From positions 15,098,441-15,162,440 of the forward strand of contig NC_134838.1 in the NCBI RefSeq assembly GCF_965363235.1: DNA of 64,000 nucleotides, read 5' to 3'. Position numbers and translations under genes: made by a program. The notes under the pieces are model-generated. The model did not search any database. It was given only the letters and a program-made list of their open reading frames with translations, and was not told the DNA's origin. This DNA is from Mytilus galloprovincialis. Taxonomy: Eukaryota; Mollusca; Bivalvia; Mytilida; Mytilidae. This document shows, piece after piece, positions 43,501 through 49,191 of this stretch (position 1 is the first letter of the stretch; every line of letters starts with the position of its first letter).

Positions 43501-45384
43501 AACCAGTTTTTACCTGAAAGGGAGCTTCTCAAAGTTGTAACCCAACTTAGTTTATTTTAACACCTACTGTTTGGGAATGAAACGCGAAATATATACAAAA
43601 TTTGTCGCAATTAGTGAATAAATTGATTAAAAATACTCAGAAATTTATAAATATTCATAATATAGGCAAGTGACCAGTTTTGCTCATTTAATTAAAGAAC
43701 CTTTGTGAGTTCATATACCCCACGTCCCCACATTGTCACTGGAGAAATAAAATAACTAGATAATAAGGTTTCGTGAAATTCTGTTGTGTGGTTTGATAGG
43801 AGTTGCGATGACAAACTGTTGCAGTAGTACATTAAAGTAAATAAGTTCAAAGGGGTGTAACTCCTAGAAAAAGAATTGAATCGAAATTTCCTGTTGATAT
43901 GCACAACTACATAGTATGTTCTTATTATCTAAAAGAGTTTCCTGAAATTCTGTTGTCAATGTGTGGTTTGAGAGGACTTGCTATGACAAGAAACAGGACT
44001 GACGGACGGACAAACAGGTCAAAAACATTATACCCTCCGCAACCCATTGCGTGGGGTATAATAAATATTCTTTAAATGGAAGAGAGTGATATACATGTGG
44101 GGAAGGCATTTCAAAGAAATCATGAATTGGACTCTTTGGACTATGATCGTTGTTTGGACTGGCAACATTTGAAATGTGCAGGGTTGAAATATGTGACAAA
44201 ACAATCCTATTGGATATGTAAAATGTGTGCCAAATCTTAATTAGTTACATGAATCTTTTAAAATTGGTTTAATTGGACATTATTACTTGCTTCTTTAACT
44301 TTTATATAGATATCCAAGCTTTAATTTTAGTAGTTTACTTTAAAATATTTTAAAATTTCTGTTTCTGTTTTACATTTTACTAAAAGATTATTTTCAAATC
44401 TCATGAAGGTATTTTTCAAATTCAGTAACAAATCAAATATATTTTTAAATTAATTCTTTGAATCTGCATTTACATTTTATAATAGTAATATTTTTTATCA
44501 TGTTTTTCTCTTATAAATAGGAACTGCACAGTTTCATTTTCCATCAGTGTGCTTTTAATTTGCAATGTTTATTATGTATAATTTACTTATAAATACAATT
44601 TGAAAATATTGTTTTTCATACTCTTCACTCATTCTACACGAAATCCCCTTTATATTTCACATTTCATTCCCGATCTGATGGTATTTTATTATAAAACCAG
44701 ATGTAGTCTACGAACGGCAATTTGACTATTTGTACATTTGTATCCCCATGCGCCATGATGCGGGTACACGCAGACACTTCCATATTTAAACGGTGGCGGA
44801 TGATATTTTAACGAAGGCGGACCATCATCATAAAAAAGGTCATGGAGATCCCTGCAGTAAATGGGACACACATTTTATGTGGTGCACATACATAGGTAGC
44901 CTACGAACGACAATTTAACTATTCGTACCCGCCCCGCCAGGTACGCACAGACACTACCATATCTTTACGGTGGCGGATCGCCATCATAAAAAAGACATGA
45001 AGATCCCTGCAGTAAATGGGACATAAATTAAATGTGGTGCTAGTTTCTCTAGTGTATATCATGATTTATGAAACTTGAAAGGTGCTGAGAACAATTTTGG
45101 CCTTCTATTACTTTAGGGGTCCCAACCCTTATAGAGCATTTCTAAACTATCCTAAACCTAAAATCTTATCCTAACCCATACTCAACCATAACACTAGCAC
45201 TAACCAGAAAACATAACCCTTACATAAAACATCCCCTAACCTAACCATAATAATAATTTACAGGCATGAACGAACCCTACCCCTAAAGTTACATAGGGAC
45301 CCTTAAAGTGAAACAAGGCCGAAATAGTTAGTTTAATAAACAAACCTCCCAAAAGTTATCATCATCATCTGGAATTTCAAACAT
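13456..45384 (-). CDS. HROB: HROB homolog (homologous recombination OB-fold protein, C17orf53/MCM8IP), nine-exon gene, complete coding frame
   Basis: In vertebrates HROB is a nuclear ssDNA-linked factor that brings the MCM8-MCM9 helicase to recombination and interstrand-crosslink repair sites. The assignment rests on my memory of the human protein. Human FPGPAGILP corresponds to FPGPAGLLP here (residues about 150-158). The OB-fold block runs from about residue 195 to 325 and includes LPKGKVPLVIAVI, the GTVHQSL and DLQPGTVVVLRQ strands, and RNHYLNVTP (306-314). The C-terminal acidic DDLDGLLSEL of human matches DLSDDLLSQLSEE. Exons (minus strand): 45384-45346, 42344-42182, 41718-41441, 41192-41115, 38849-38712, 32261-32153, 28215-28130, 18787-17497, 13502-13456. 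All introns are GT-AG with matching phases and the sum is 2229 nt. Human HROB is 647 aa; this one is 742 aa, with a roughly 400-aa Ser/Thr/Asn/Gln-rich stretch after the OB-fold. UTRs were not resolved. Confidence 0.93.
13881..14066 (-). mobile_element. tRNA-derived SINE-like head in HROB intron 8
   Basis: On the minus strand GTGGTCTAGTGGTTAAG fits a pol III A box and GGTCCACAGTTGAAATCC a decayed B box. Their spacing is tRNA-like but acceptor stems are absent. The 3' extent is uncertain. Confidence 0.5.
14800..15380 (-). mobile_element. Diverged copy of the AGCTCACCTGGCC family in HROB intron 8
   Basis: It contains AATAACTCTTTCAGGGGTCG, GTTTATCTTTATCTATTATAA and GTGGCCAAGTTTGGTTACA, which line up in order with 36655-37195. 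Strongly diverged and therefore old. Confidence 0.7.
15381..17496. other. Remainder of HROB intron 8
   Basis: Short motifs GGCATTTTATAAAATGCC recur around 14267-14340 and 15520-15665 (small palindromic clusters). No exon is supported between exons 8 and 9. Confidence 0.5.
17497..18787 (-). CDS. HROB: HROB exon 8, end of OB-fold and long low-complexity region
   Basis: The acceptor TTTTCAG precedes VSMISPTTRNHYLNVTP (human IGVFSPSLRNHYLNVTP); the donor is GTGAGT. The exon is 1291 nt and enters in phase 0, leaving in phase 1. Residues 298-320 finish the OB-fold. The remaining ~400 residues are rich in Asn, Ser, Thr, Pro and Gln, with few hydrophobics, so probably disordered. They include six or seven degenerate 17-20-residue repeats with a STPGS or similar core, encoded at about 18340-18600. 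The frame is open over the whole exon. The equivalent human region is only about 80 residues. Confidence 0.92.
18339..18600 (-). repeat. In-frame tandem repeat within HROB exon 8 (STPGS repeats)
   Basis: Six or seven units of about 17-20 codons have the core GQGN(M/I/L)(S/A)TP(G/S)S. Each unit offers a Ser/Thr-Pro site. The unit lengths stay in frame and the exon remains open. Confidence 0.85.
18900..19037 (+). mobile_element. Truncated dispersed repeat (AGTACACGGATGCCC family)
   Basis: GAATGTGTCCATAGTACACG through ATCATAGGGAACATG matches 59980-60103. The longer copy at 59980-60270 continues beyond this point; here it stops where a TIR element begins. Confidence 0.7.
19038..19426. mobile_element. 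TIR element (CAATAGACCACTTTCGAGTTC)
   Basis: The left end CAATAGACCACTTTCGAGTT pairs with the right end AACTCGAAAGTTGTCTATTG with one mismatch. It is 389 bp and non-coding, in HROB intron 7. It abuts the truncated repeat at 18900-19037. Confidence 0.75.
19427..20908. other. HROB intron 7, no feature recognised
   Basis: AT-rich intronic sequence; I see no exon-like frame or clear repeat. Confidence 0.5.
20909..22880 (+). mobile_element. ~2-kb dispersed element with TTTATACGAC ends and internal tandem repeats
   Basis: Near the left end GCAGCTTTATACGACCGCAG and at the right end TTTGCAGTCGTATAAA form an inverted pair. Inside, a ~260-bp block (TTTAATTTTGGACCC..., GAATCTACATACACAG) is duplicated, and a ~165-bp block (CCAAAATCAATCCCAACCTT) occurs four times. 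I know this as a common mussel repeat. No transposase frame; intronic in HROB. Confidence 0.75.
23301..23532. mobile_element. hAT-type MITE with 8-bp target duplication
   Basis: The ends CAGGGCCGTAAC and CTCACGGCCCTG are inverted. TTTTAGCA is duplicated exactly at 23293-23300 and 23533-23540. An 8-bp duplication and CAGGGCCG end are typical of hAT elements. It is 232 bp, in HROB intron 7. Confidence 0.88.
23541..25117. other. HROB intron 7, no feature recognised
   Basis: AT-rich DNA between the hAT MITE and the junction array. A fragment at about 24640-24720 (TTGTTGGTGTCCTTCATATG, TTGTTGGTTTTCCTG) resembles retroelement tail sequence. Confidence 0.45.
25118..28180 (-). repeat. 65-bp minisatellite made of the HROB exon 7 / intron 7 junction, about 45 copies plus the original
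   Basis: Read on the gene strand, each unit has 51 bases homologous to the end of exon 7 (KEHQ-x-DLQPGTVVVLRQ) followed by GTAGGTTGAATAAC, the donor and first intron bases. The unit nearest the gene start (28130-28180) is the real exon end. I counted 45 further copies downstream. Most are about 65 bp; a few are 61-62 bp and share an ACTGCCCC variant. Roughly eight copies have GGAAGGT instead of GGTAGGT and lose the donor GT, while most keep it. The copies at 27029 and 27940 read CAG|GTAAGT. A hairpin element interrupts the array at 25418-25554. Confidence 0.95.
25418..25554. mobile_element. Foldback (hairpin) MITE inside the junction array
   Basis: Two ~59-bp arms are inverted: AAATAATTCATGGCAGC at the left and GCTGCCATGAATTATTT at the right, with a ~19-bp AT-rich centre. 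The flanking array unit is disrupted. Confidence 0.85.
28130..28215 (-). CDS. HROB: HROB exon 7, OB-fold strands; source of the adjacent junction array
   Basis: The acceptor is ATAAATTACAG and the donor is GTAGGT. With the incoming base the exon reads GRIHGTVHQSLMKEHQG followed by DLQPGTVVVLRQ (residues 269-297). This matches human GEMQGTVHRLLLE and ELKPGSVLLLKQ. It is the copy used by the gene because it alone has the 5' half of the exon and a real acceptor. The last 51 bases are repeated about 45 more times immediately downstream in intron 7. Confidence 0.92.
28216..30840. other. HROB intron 6, upstream part
   Basis: No exon is supported. About 30240-30570 looks like a dispersed repeat with twice-occurring CCAAGGGGCATA and AAGAGATATTGCT motifs. 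A C-homopolymer lies at about 28292. Confidence 0.5.
31028..31237. mobile_element. MITE with CTGTGGATTCATT ends
   Basis: The left CTGTGGATTCATTTA pairs with the right TAATGAACTCACAG. Further paired motifs inside are TTTTCGTGG and CCACGAAATCCACG. About 210 bp, no coding capacity, in HROB intron 6. Confidence 0.65.
31681..32122. mobile_element. TIR element ending 31 bp from the HROB exon 6 donor
   Basis: About 35-bp inverted ends (CCAAATAAAAATATATGTGT then GGTTCCAGTTAC) at 31686 and 32117. The right end lies about 30 bp from 32153. The interior contains AAAATGGCGGAC and CTTCCGTTTG. There is no long frame. Confidence 0.85.
32153..32261 (-). CDS. HROB: HROB exon 6, OB-fold strands
   Basis: The acceptor is ATTTTTAG and the donor is GTAGGT. 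It encodes residues 233-268 plus one base. LLPKGKVPLVIAVIESVDW and DASICLKDKSG match the human QLPRNKVPNMAVMIKSL and DASVVFKDPTG block. It leaves in phase 1 and exon 7 completes a Gly codon. A TIR element ends about 30 bp inside the following intron. Confidence 0.92.
32838..33180 (-). mobile_element. Diverged copy of the AGCTCACCTGGCC family
   Basis: CTAGAGGCTGTGTTGTTCACC and AGCAGTTTCAGAGGAGAAGA match the ends and interior of the copy at 36413-37202 in the same orientation. The middle is shortened. Confidence 0.65.
33681..33756 (-). mobile_element. tRNA-like SINE head
   Basis: On the minus strand TGGTGTAGTGG is a perfect A box and GTTCGAATCC a perfect B box. The acceptor ends do not pair and the T stem is poor, so it is a SINE head rather than a working tRNA. 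It lies in the extra segment of the left arm of the inverted duplication. Confidence 0.6.
34171..34270. repeat. 100-bp hairpin (inverted repeat)
   Basis: AGTTATCCCAC...GTGTGTCAGTGT...GATCACC at the left is mirrored by GGTGATC...ACACTGACACAC...GTGGGATAACT at the right, around a GGCCTCAGGCC centre. Confidence 0.85.
34491..36283 (+). mobile_element. AGCTCACCTGGCC-family element with three internal ~500-bp repeats (left arm)
   Basis: It begins TTAGCTCACCTGGCCTAAAAG, has a GTCCGGCGTC run, and ends CTCTAGTTTTTTAG. TCTCCTCTGAAACTACT recurs at about 34601, 35101 and 35603, each followed by the same block with CCAAGATGGCCGCCATGGC. No transposase is encoded. It is a dispersed bivalve repeat. Confidence 0.85.
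36413..37202 (-). mobile_element. AGCTCACCTGGCC-family element, single-unit copy (right arm)
   Basis: On the minus strand it starts TTAGCTCACCTGGCCCGAAGG, carries a CGTCGTCGTCG run and the GCCGCCATGGC segment once, and ends in CTCTAGTTTT. It is tail-to-tail with 34491-36283, separated by about 130 bp. Confidence 0.85.
37894..38004. repeat. Pentanucleotide microsatellite (GACAG/AACAG)n
   Basis: ACAGA-type units change to GAACA and then GGACA blocks over about 110 bp. The three homogeneous blocks suggest stepwise expansion. Confidence 0.9.
38005..38711. other. HROB intron 5, no feature recognised
   Basis: Intronic DNA upstream of the exon 5 donor in genomic order; nothing else supported. Confidence 0.5.
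38712..38849 (-). CDS. HROB: HROB exon 5, start of the conserved domain
   Basis: The acceptor is TCATTATAG and the donor is a consensus GTAAGT. It encodes 46 codons in phase 0/0 (residues 187-232). It aligns with the human segment SSQASVEEDFGRGPW...: here SSQSGEEVFNEVAWQTLL, then FSIATSFQK opposite human YSIVMVLRK. This is the helical lead-in to the OB-fold. Confidence 0.9.
39017..40468. mobile_element. TIR element GGCCACACCAATTTAATT with a nested insertion, HROB intron 4
   Basis: The left GGCCACACCAATTTAATT is exactly inverted at the right end. Both terminal parts carry odd C-rich or CTCGCT-rich segments. The middle (about 39460-40170) contains retroelement-like text (TCGTTGGTTTTCCTG, TTGGTATTGATCAAAGCCC) and a CCCCCC tract, so probably a second element landed inside. 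Confidence 0.8.
41115..41192 (-). CDS. HROB: HROB exon 4
   Basis: This 78-nt exon is in phase 0/0 (26 codons, residues 161-186), with acceptor TTTTTCAG and donor GTGGGT. It encodes a Gln/Ser-rich linker (SPGSIKDNQQLQKQ...) between the FPGPAG motif and the OB-fold. The content is poorly conserved, so the call depends on splice sites, phase and position. Confidence 0.8.
41441..41718 (-). CDS. HROB: HROB exon 3 with the FPGPAG motif
   Basis: The acceptor is TTCTTACAG and the donor is GTAAGG. The exon encodes residues 68-160, a polar linker (rich in Gln, Glu, Ser, Thr) ending in KRKFPGPAGLLPRI. The FPGPAG(I/L)LP block is nearly identical to the human protein and is the strongest short signature for the family. 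Its likely role is partner binding next to the OB-fold. It enters in phase 1 and leaves in phase 0. Confidence 0.92.
42182..42344 (-). CDS. HROB: HROB exon 2
   Basis: The acceptor is a T-rich tract ending in AAG; the donor is GTAGGT. The exon reads DLPLDDITDRRTP and then a basic, Ser-rich stretch (residues 14-67) with possible nuclear-localisation clusters KKRLSS and NKRLRP. It enters in phase 0 and leaves in phase 1, so residue 68 (Gly) is completed by exon 3. Confidence 0.85.
42345..43690. other. HROB intron 1, downstream part
   Basis: No exon is supported by splice sites plus conserved sequence. Confidence 0.45.
43692..44062 (+). mobile_element. Dispersed repeat with GACGGACGGAC tail, HROB intron 1
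   Basis: CGTGAAATTCTGTTGTG and CCTGAAATTCTGTTGTC blocks form an internal duplication. GACTGACGGACGGACAAAC and a palindromic CCGCAACCCATTGCGTGG follow. Tail style matches other repeats here (60180-60230). Confidence 0.55.
44703..45050. repeat. Two-copy tandem duplication in HROB intron 1
   Basis: The unit at 44703-44894 and the unit at 44895-45050 share CTACGAACG-CAATTT, GGTGGCGGAT, CATCATAAAAAA and GATCCCTGCAGTAAATGGGA. Both stay GC-richer than the surrounding intron. Confidence 0.8.
45346..45384 (-). CDS. HROB: HROB exon 1 (start codon, 13 codons)
   Basis: This exon starts at ATG and encodes MFEIPDDDDNFWE, an acidic N-terminus like the acidic start of other HROB proteins. It ends in phase 0 before donor GTTTGT. 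The phase and sense match exon 2. An extra small exon inside intron 1 cannot be excluded without transcript data. Confidence 0.75.
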
Positions 45385-45453
45385 TTTGATTGAAAGATGG
45401 ATCTTTAGTATTTAATTTCACCGCTCTTGCATCAATGTGTGTACTTTGTAGAA

Positions 45454-45460
45454 TACGTCA
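45454..45460. promoter_or_regulatory. CRE/ATF-like site upstream of the HROB start
   Basis: TACGTCA (TGACGTA on the gene strand) lies about 70 bp upstream of the HROB ATG, in a slightly GC-richer stretch with no clear TATA box. It is a plausible proximal promoter element by position only. Confidence 0.3.
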
Positions 45461-46610
45461 CGAATAGTGGGGCAGAACACATATCCGGTTTTATCCTACA
45501 ACCTTGGTCCTCACAGATGGATTGCACTGTCAGCGTTGTCTGAGAAATAACTTACATGTAATGACATGACTTATTTATAAAAGTTTAGAGACCAGCAAAT
45601 GCACGTGTAGCATGATTTATCTCTGAAGGGAATCGTTTATTTTTTTTCTGTCAAATAGAGACCACTCGCTTCCGAAATTATATGGGTCAAGTCGGACCAA
45701 GATCCGTCGGCCTAAAATCCCGGTTGTGTCTATTAGTTAACCCTTAGAATGATGTAACCACCTAGGGTAGGTAATGCATATTCATGACTACGCGATGATT
45801 GACAGCTATGTAGATAAAAGAAATATTCGTAGTTCCGATCATAATCACAGTCAAAGAATGAAAAGATATACTAATAAAGAAGTAATAATAGTTAAAAATA
45901 AATGGAAATACTTCTTCTTCTTGTCTCCGTATAAGCATCCTTTATAAGGATCACCACCATGAGTTATGGCGTATAAAGGAAGCATTTGGAACCTGTATCG
46001 GTACAGATTAATGTGAGCATTAAATTAAGAATTAAATTTAAAATCTAAAATTATGAGGATAAGCAGAGACAAAAACTAGAACTTTTTGAAAAATATTGAT
46101 CAGATGGGTGTCTCAAAATTGATTTAAAAAAGACAAAAAATCCGGGTATTTTGATTAAACTGTGAGACATATCTTTCGGCTTTTTGTTTTAATTCAATCA
46201 TTCTTCTATGGAATGTGTATCCAGTAACAAATTTACGAATATACATTTTTCGGCATGAAGATTGATAGATTGATTGATTGATTGATGGTTCCAGTGGCAA
46301 ATATTTCATGCATGTTTATGACGATCATGAAGAATTTGTATGTTAACTATAATCAGAATGTATTTAAAAGATATTAGAAATTAAGAACAAGATGTAAGTA
46401 TAAATCCAAGAGAAGACTAGTCTACCGGGTATAATGTATTTGAGCTTCTTCTTTGTTATATTTAGTAAACTAGATTGAGGTAACGAGCAGGATTCATGAG
46501 GTTTTATATAATACGCCCTTATTACGAGCAGTTTATTTTTTGCTATACCTATCATGGGAACAGTATTGTCGTACTTGACTTTCAGCCTATGTCGTCTGGA
46601 CTTTAGCTGG
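45461..46610. other. Region upstream of HROB
   Basis: It should hold the HROB promoter. No TATA box at the expected spacing is seen. A TGAT microsatellite lies at about 46259-46287. The frame starting at 46554 (MGTVLS...) is discussed under rejected items. Confidence 0.45.
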
Positions 46611-46674
46611 CCTGGTAAAAACGAAGAATTCCAAAATAACTATATTTTATTACAACTGAGATCTCATGGCAACT
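46611..46674. repeat. 64-bp direct repeat, copy 1
   Basis: CCTGGTAAAAACGAAGAATT through CATGGCAACT is identical to 47229-47292. Confidence 0.9.
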
Positions 46675-47228
46675 CTATAATACAATTTCATATAAATGCA
46701 TACAATATATTTCACAATATTTATAGTTCATCATACATAGATAATGTCAAGCTGTAATATATTAAATGTTTCTTGCTATTACGTAATACGCAAATATTTC
46801 TGTTCTGGAGATCAATCCTGCATCGGTACGATTTCAATATACATGAAACAACAAATATTTTCTTTGTGTTCTGTTGCGTTGTCAAGGTAAACCAAAGTGA
46901 CAAACAAAGATTTCTTTAAACTTCGTTGAATATTAAATATAACCAAATAACAGAATTTAACTTTACTACGAATAAATTATGCGTCAAATTCACAAATCTC
47001 CTGTAAACAAATTTGCATGTAATAATGAAAATTAATGAAATAAATAACATTTACGGAATTTATGTTTACTGTATATTTCACTTAAAAAATCATCTATTTA
47101 ATCGTAATGTAATAAACTAAAAACGCTCATTTTAAATAAATAGAACTAAATAAATAAAACTTAATTAAAAGTAAATGTGAAATGTAATTTTCATAAAAAG
47201 AATGCTTTAAAATATTAATAATGAATTA

Positions 47229-47370
47229 CCTGGTAAAAACGAAGAATTCCAAAATAACTATATTTTATTACAACTGAGATCTCATGGCAACTGACGAATA
47301 GCCCAAAACACTAGTTTAAAAAGGTCGTTGCTCACGTGCTTAGAGATCCCAGGTTTTCTTCGTTTTACCA
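47229..47370. mobile_element. Direct repeat copy 2, bounded by inverted ends
   Basis: It starts with the same 64 bp as 46611-46674. The outer ends TGGTAAAAACGAAGAA (47231) and TTCTTCGTTTTACCA (ending 47370) form an inverted pair with one indel, so this may be a ~140-bp MITE, with 46611 a truncated copy. Confidence 0.55.
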
Positions 47371-47697
47371 ATGAAAATTATCGTTACATAATTTCATAAC
47401 TGACCACAACATTTTAATTGGTCACTCATAATTTTGTCTTGTCAACCAAGCTGACACTTTAATCTAAATTATTGATTTTCGTATACCTATGTTGCGACAA
47501 CCTATGTAATTTTGACAATAGGCCTAATTGCCTACACTCTTTCTTTTATTCAAAATATAGCATGTATAATTAATGAATGAATAATTATCAATATTTGTCA
47601 AACATCTGTAAAATCTATTTTCTTCTAAATTGTCCATTTTTACAAATTCATTTTGAGAATAAAAAATATAATACTTAATAAAAGAAAGCTTGCAAAG

Positions 47698-47787
47698 CTG
47701 TTATATTTCCTATTTTGTAAATTCGGAATTTCAAATGTTATAGATATATTTTGAAATTCCGAATTTACAAAATAGGAAATATAACAG
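47698..47787. repeat. Perfect 38-bp inverted repeat with 14-bp loop
   Basis: CTGTTATATTTCCTATTTTG... at 47698-47735 is perfectly complementary to 47750-47787. All 38 positions pair. Confidence 0.95.
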
Positions 47788-47997
47788 TATATCTAACAAT
47801 GTTTTTTATGTTCCTGACCTGTCGAAAATAGATAGAGATAGCCACAAGCATGAGCTTTTATCTAATACGGACTTCAACATTCTGTTTGTTGCTGTACAAT
47901 TATGTACCAGTAAATCCTCATTCCGGTAGTAAAATTTGTAGACTTTTCTTCCTTAGTATAAATCAAGTCCGTGACCATAATTTAAGTGGGAATGTAA

Positions 47998-48315
47998 TGC
48001 TGAGTTCACACGTAATTCGAATTCGATATGCATTAACTAATTCGAATTAGTTTAATTCGCATTCGAAACGATTTACGTCCTAACGTCAATTCTAATTCGA
48101 ATTACAATGCGCGTAAATTTGCTGTACTGTCCAAACGACGTTAACTTTTAATTCGTATTAACAAAAACGTATTTCTAATTCGAATTGGATAATTCGAATA
48201 AGCCAATTCGAATCAAGTCGAATTAAAAAAGAAGAGTGTGTGAACGCGATTAGCGAATTCAATTTGCATTCGATTCGAATTCAATTCGAATTAAATGTCC
48301 GTGTTAACGAGGCAT
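47998..48315. mobile_element. MITE built of AATTCGAATT palindromes
   Basis: ATGCTGAGTTCACACG at the left pairs imperfectly with CGTGTTAACGAGGCAT at the right. Between them AATTCGAATT and ATTCGAAT words occur more than ten times. Confidence 0.7.
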
Positions 48316-48813
48316 AAGTCTATGGGTACATTACCCATGGAAAATAATTCTATAGCTAGTAAAACATGTCTGGCACGTTTTCCTAGCGGAAAATTTTAAT
48401 ATAACCGTATTCTTATTGTTTTTGTTTTGAAAAGGGTCCTTTTAAAATGAATCAATGTTAATAATAAAATTAAGAAAGGAACATTCTTAAGAACGTACAT
48501 AGTAAAAGTCTGTGATATCAATTTTCCTAGGTAAAAAAGCCTGTGTAATAATTAAAAAACCCATATTTTAATGAAATAGTGAAATATTAATGCACAACTG
48601 TTAATCAATTTAAACTATATACGAATAAGAACTTCCATTGTTTACATATAAATCATTGTTTTCATAAAAAAAATTCCCATCAAAATAAGGAATATCGGGA
48701 CTTTTTTTTTTTTTACCTAAGAGCCCTGGAGATGAATTTGTAAAAAAAAATTAGTCTGGGCACCTGAATTTTGTCAAGAATTTGTATAGTAAAACTAACT
48801 ATAAAAATCCTTG

Positions 48814-48983
48814 CAGGGGCGGATGCAGGAATTTTCGAAAGGGGGGGTGCTAACCCAGGGCAAAGGGGGGGTGCAGGGGGGGGGGTGCAAAACATATGTC
48901 CCGATACAAATGCATTGATCGGCAAAAATAAAGGGGGGTGCGCACCCCCGGAACCCCCCCCCCCCCCCCTGGATCCGCCACTG
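48814..48983 (-). mobile_element. CAGTGGCGG element, G/C-tract subfamily, copy 2
   Basis: The inverse complement of 4688-4842, with the same interior (AAACATATGTCCCGATACAA). The 5-bp direct repeat CCTTG flanks it (48809-48813 and 48984-48988). The Pro/Gly-rich open frames here come from its G and C tracts. Confidence 0.9.
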
Positions 48984-49191
48984 CCTTGATTTTACTATTA
49001 GCCTTCACATACCTATGCCTGGGTTTTCTTGTTGGGATGAAGTTGAAAAGAAATAGAGACACAAGCCATTGTATACATATGTCAAAGATATCCTAATTTA
49101 GAGAGCTACCATTTAATTTTTATAGAAAAGGGGGTGGGGCTAGGATGAAAAAAAAATTTCTGAATTTTTATTTAGGTGTAATCTCGGTCTT

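Noticed and set aside
46554..46757. 67-codon plus-strand frame beginning MGTVLSYLTF
   Set aside because: Its second half is the 64-bp repeat shared with 47229, there is no family match, and no splice partner was identified. A myristoylation-like start alone is not enough.
48713..49062. Pro/Gly-rich frames on both strands
   Set aside because: They arise from the G and C tracts of a CAGTGGCGG element.
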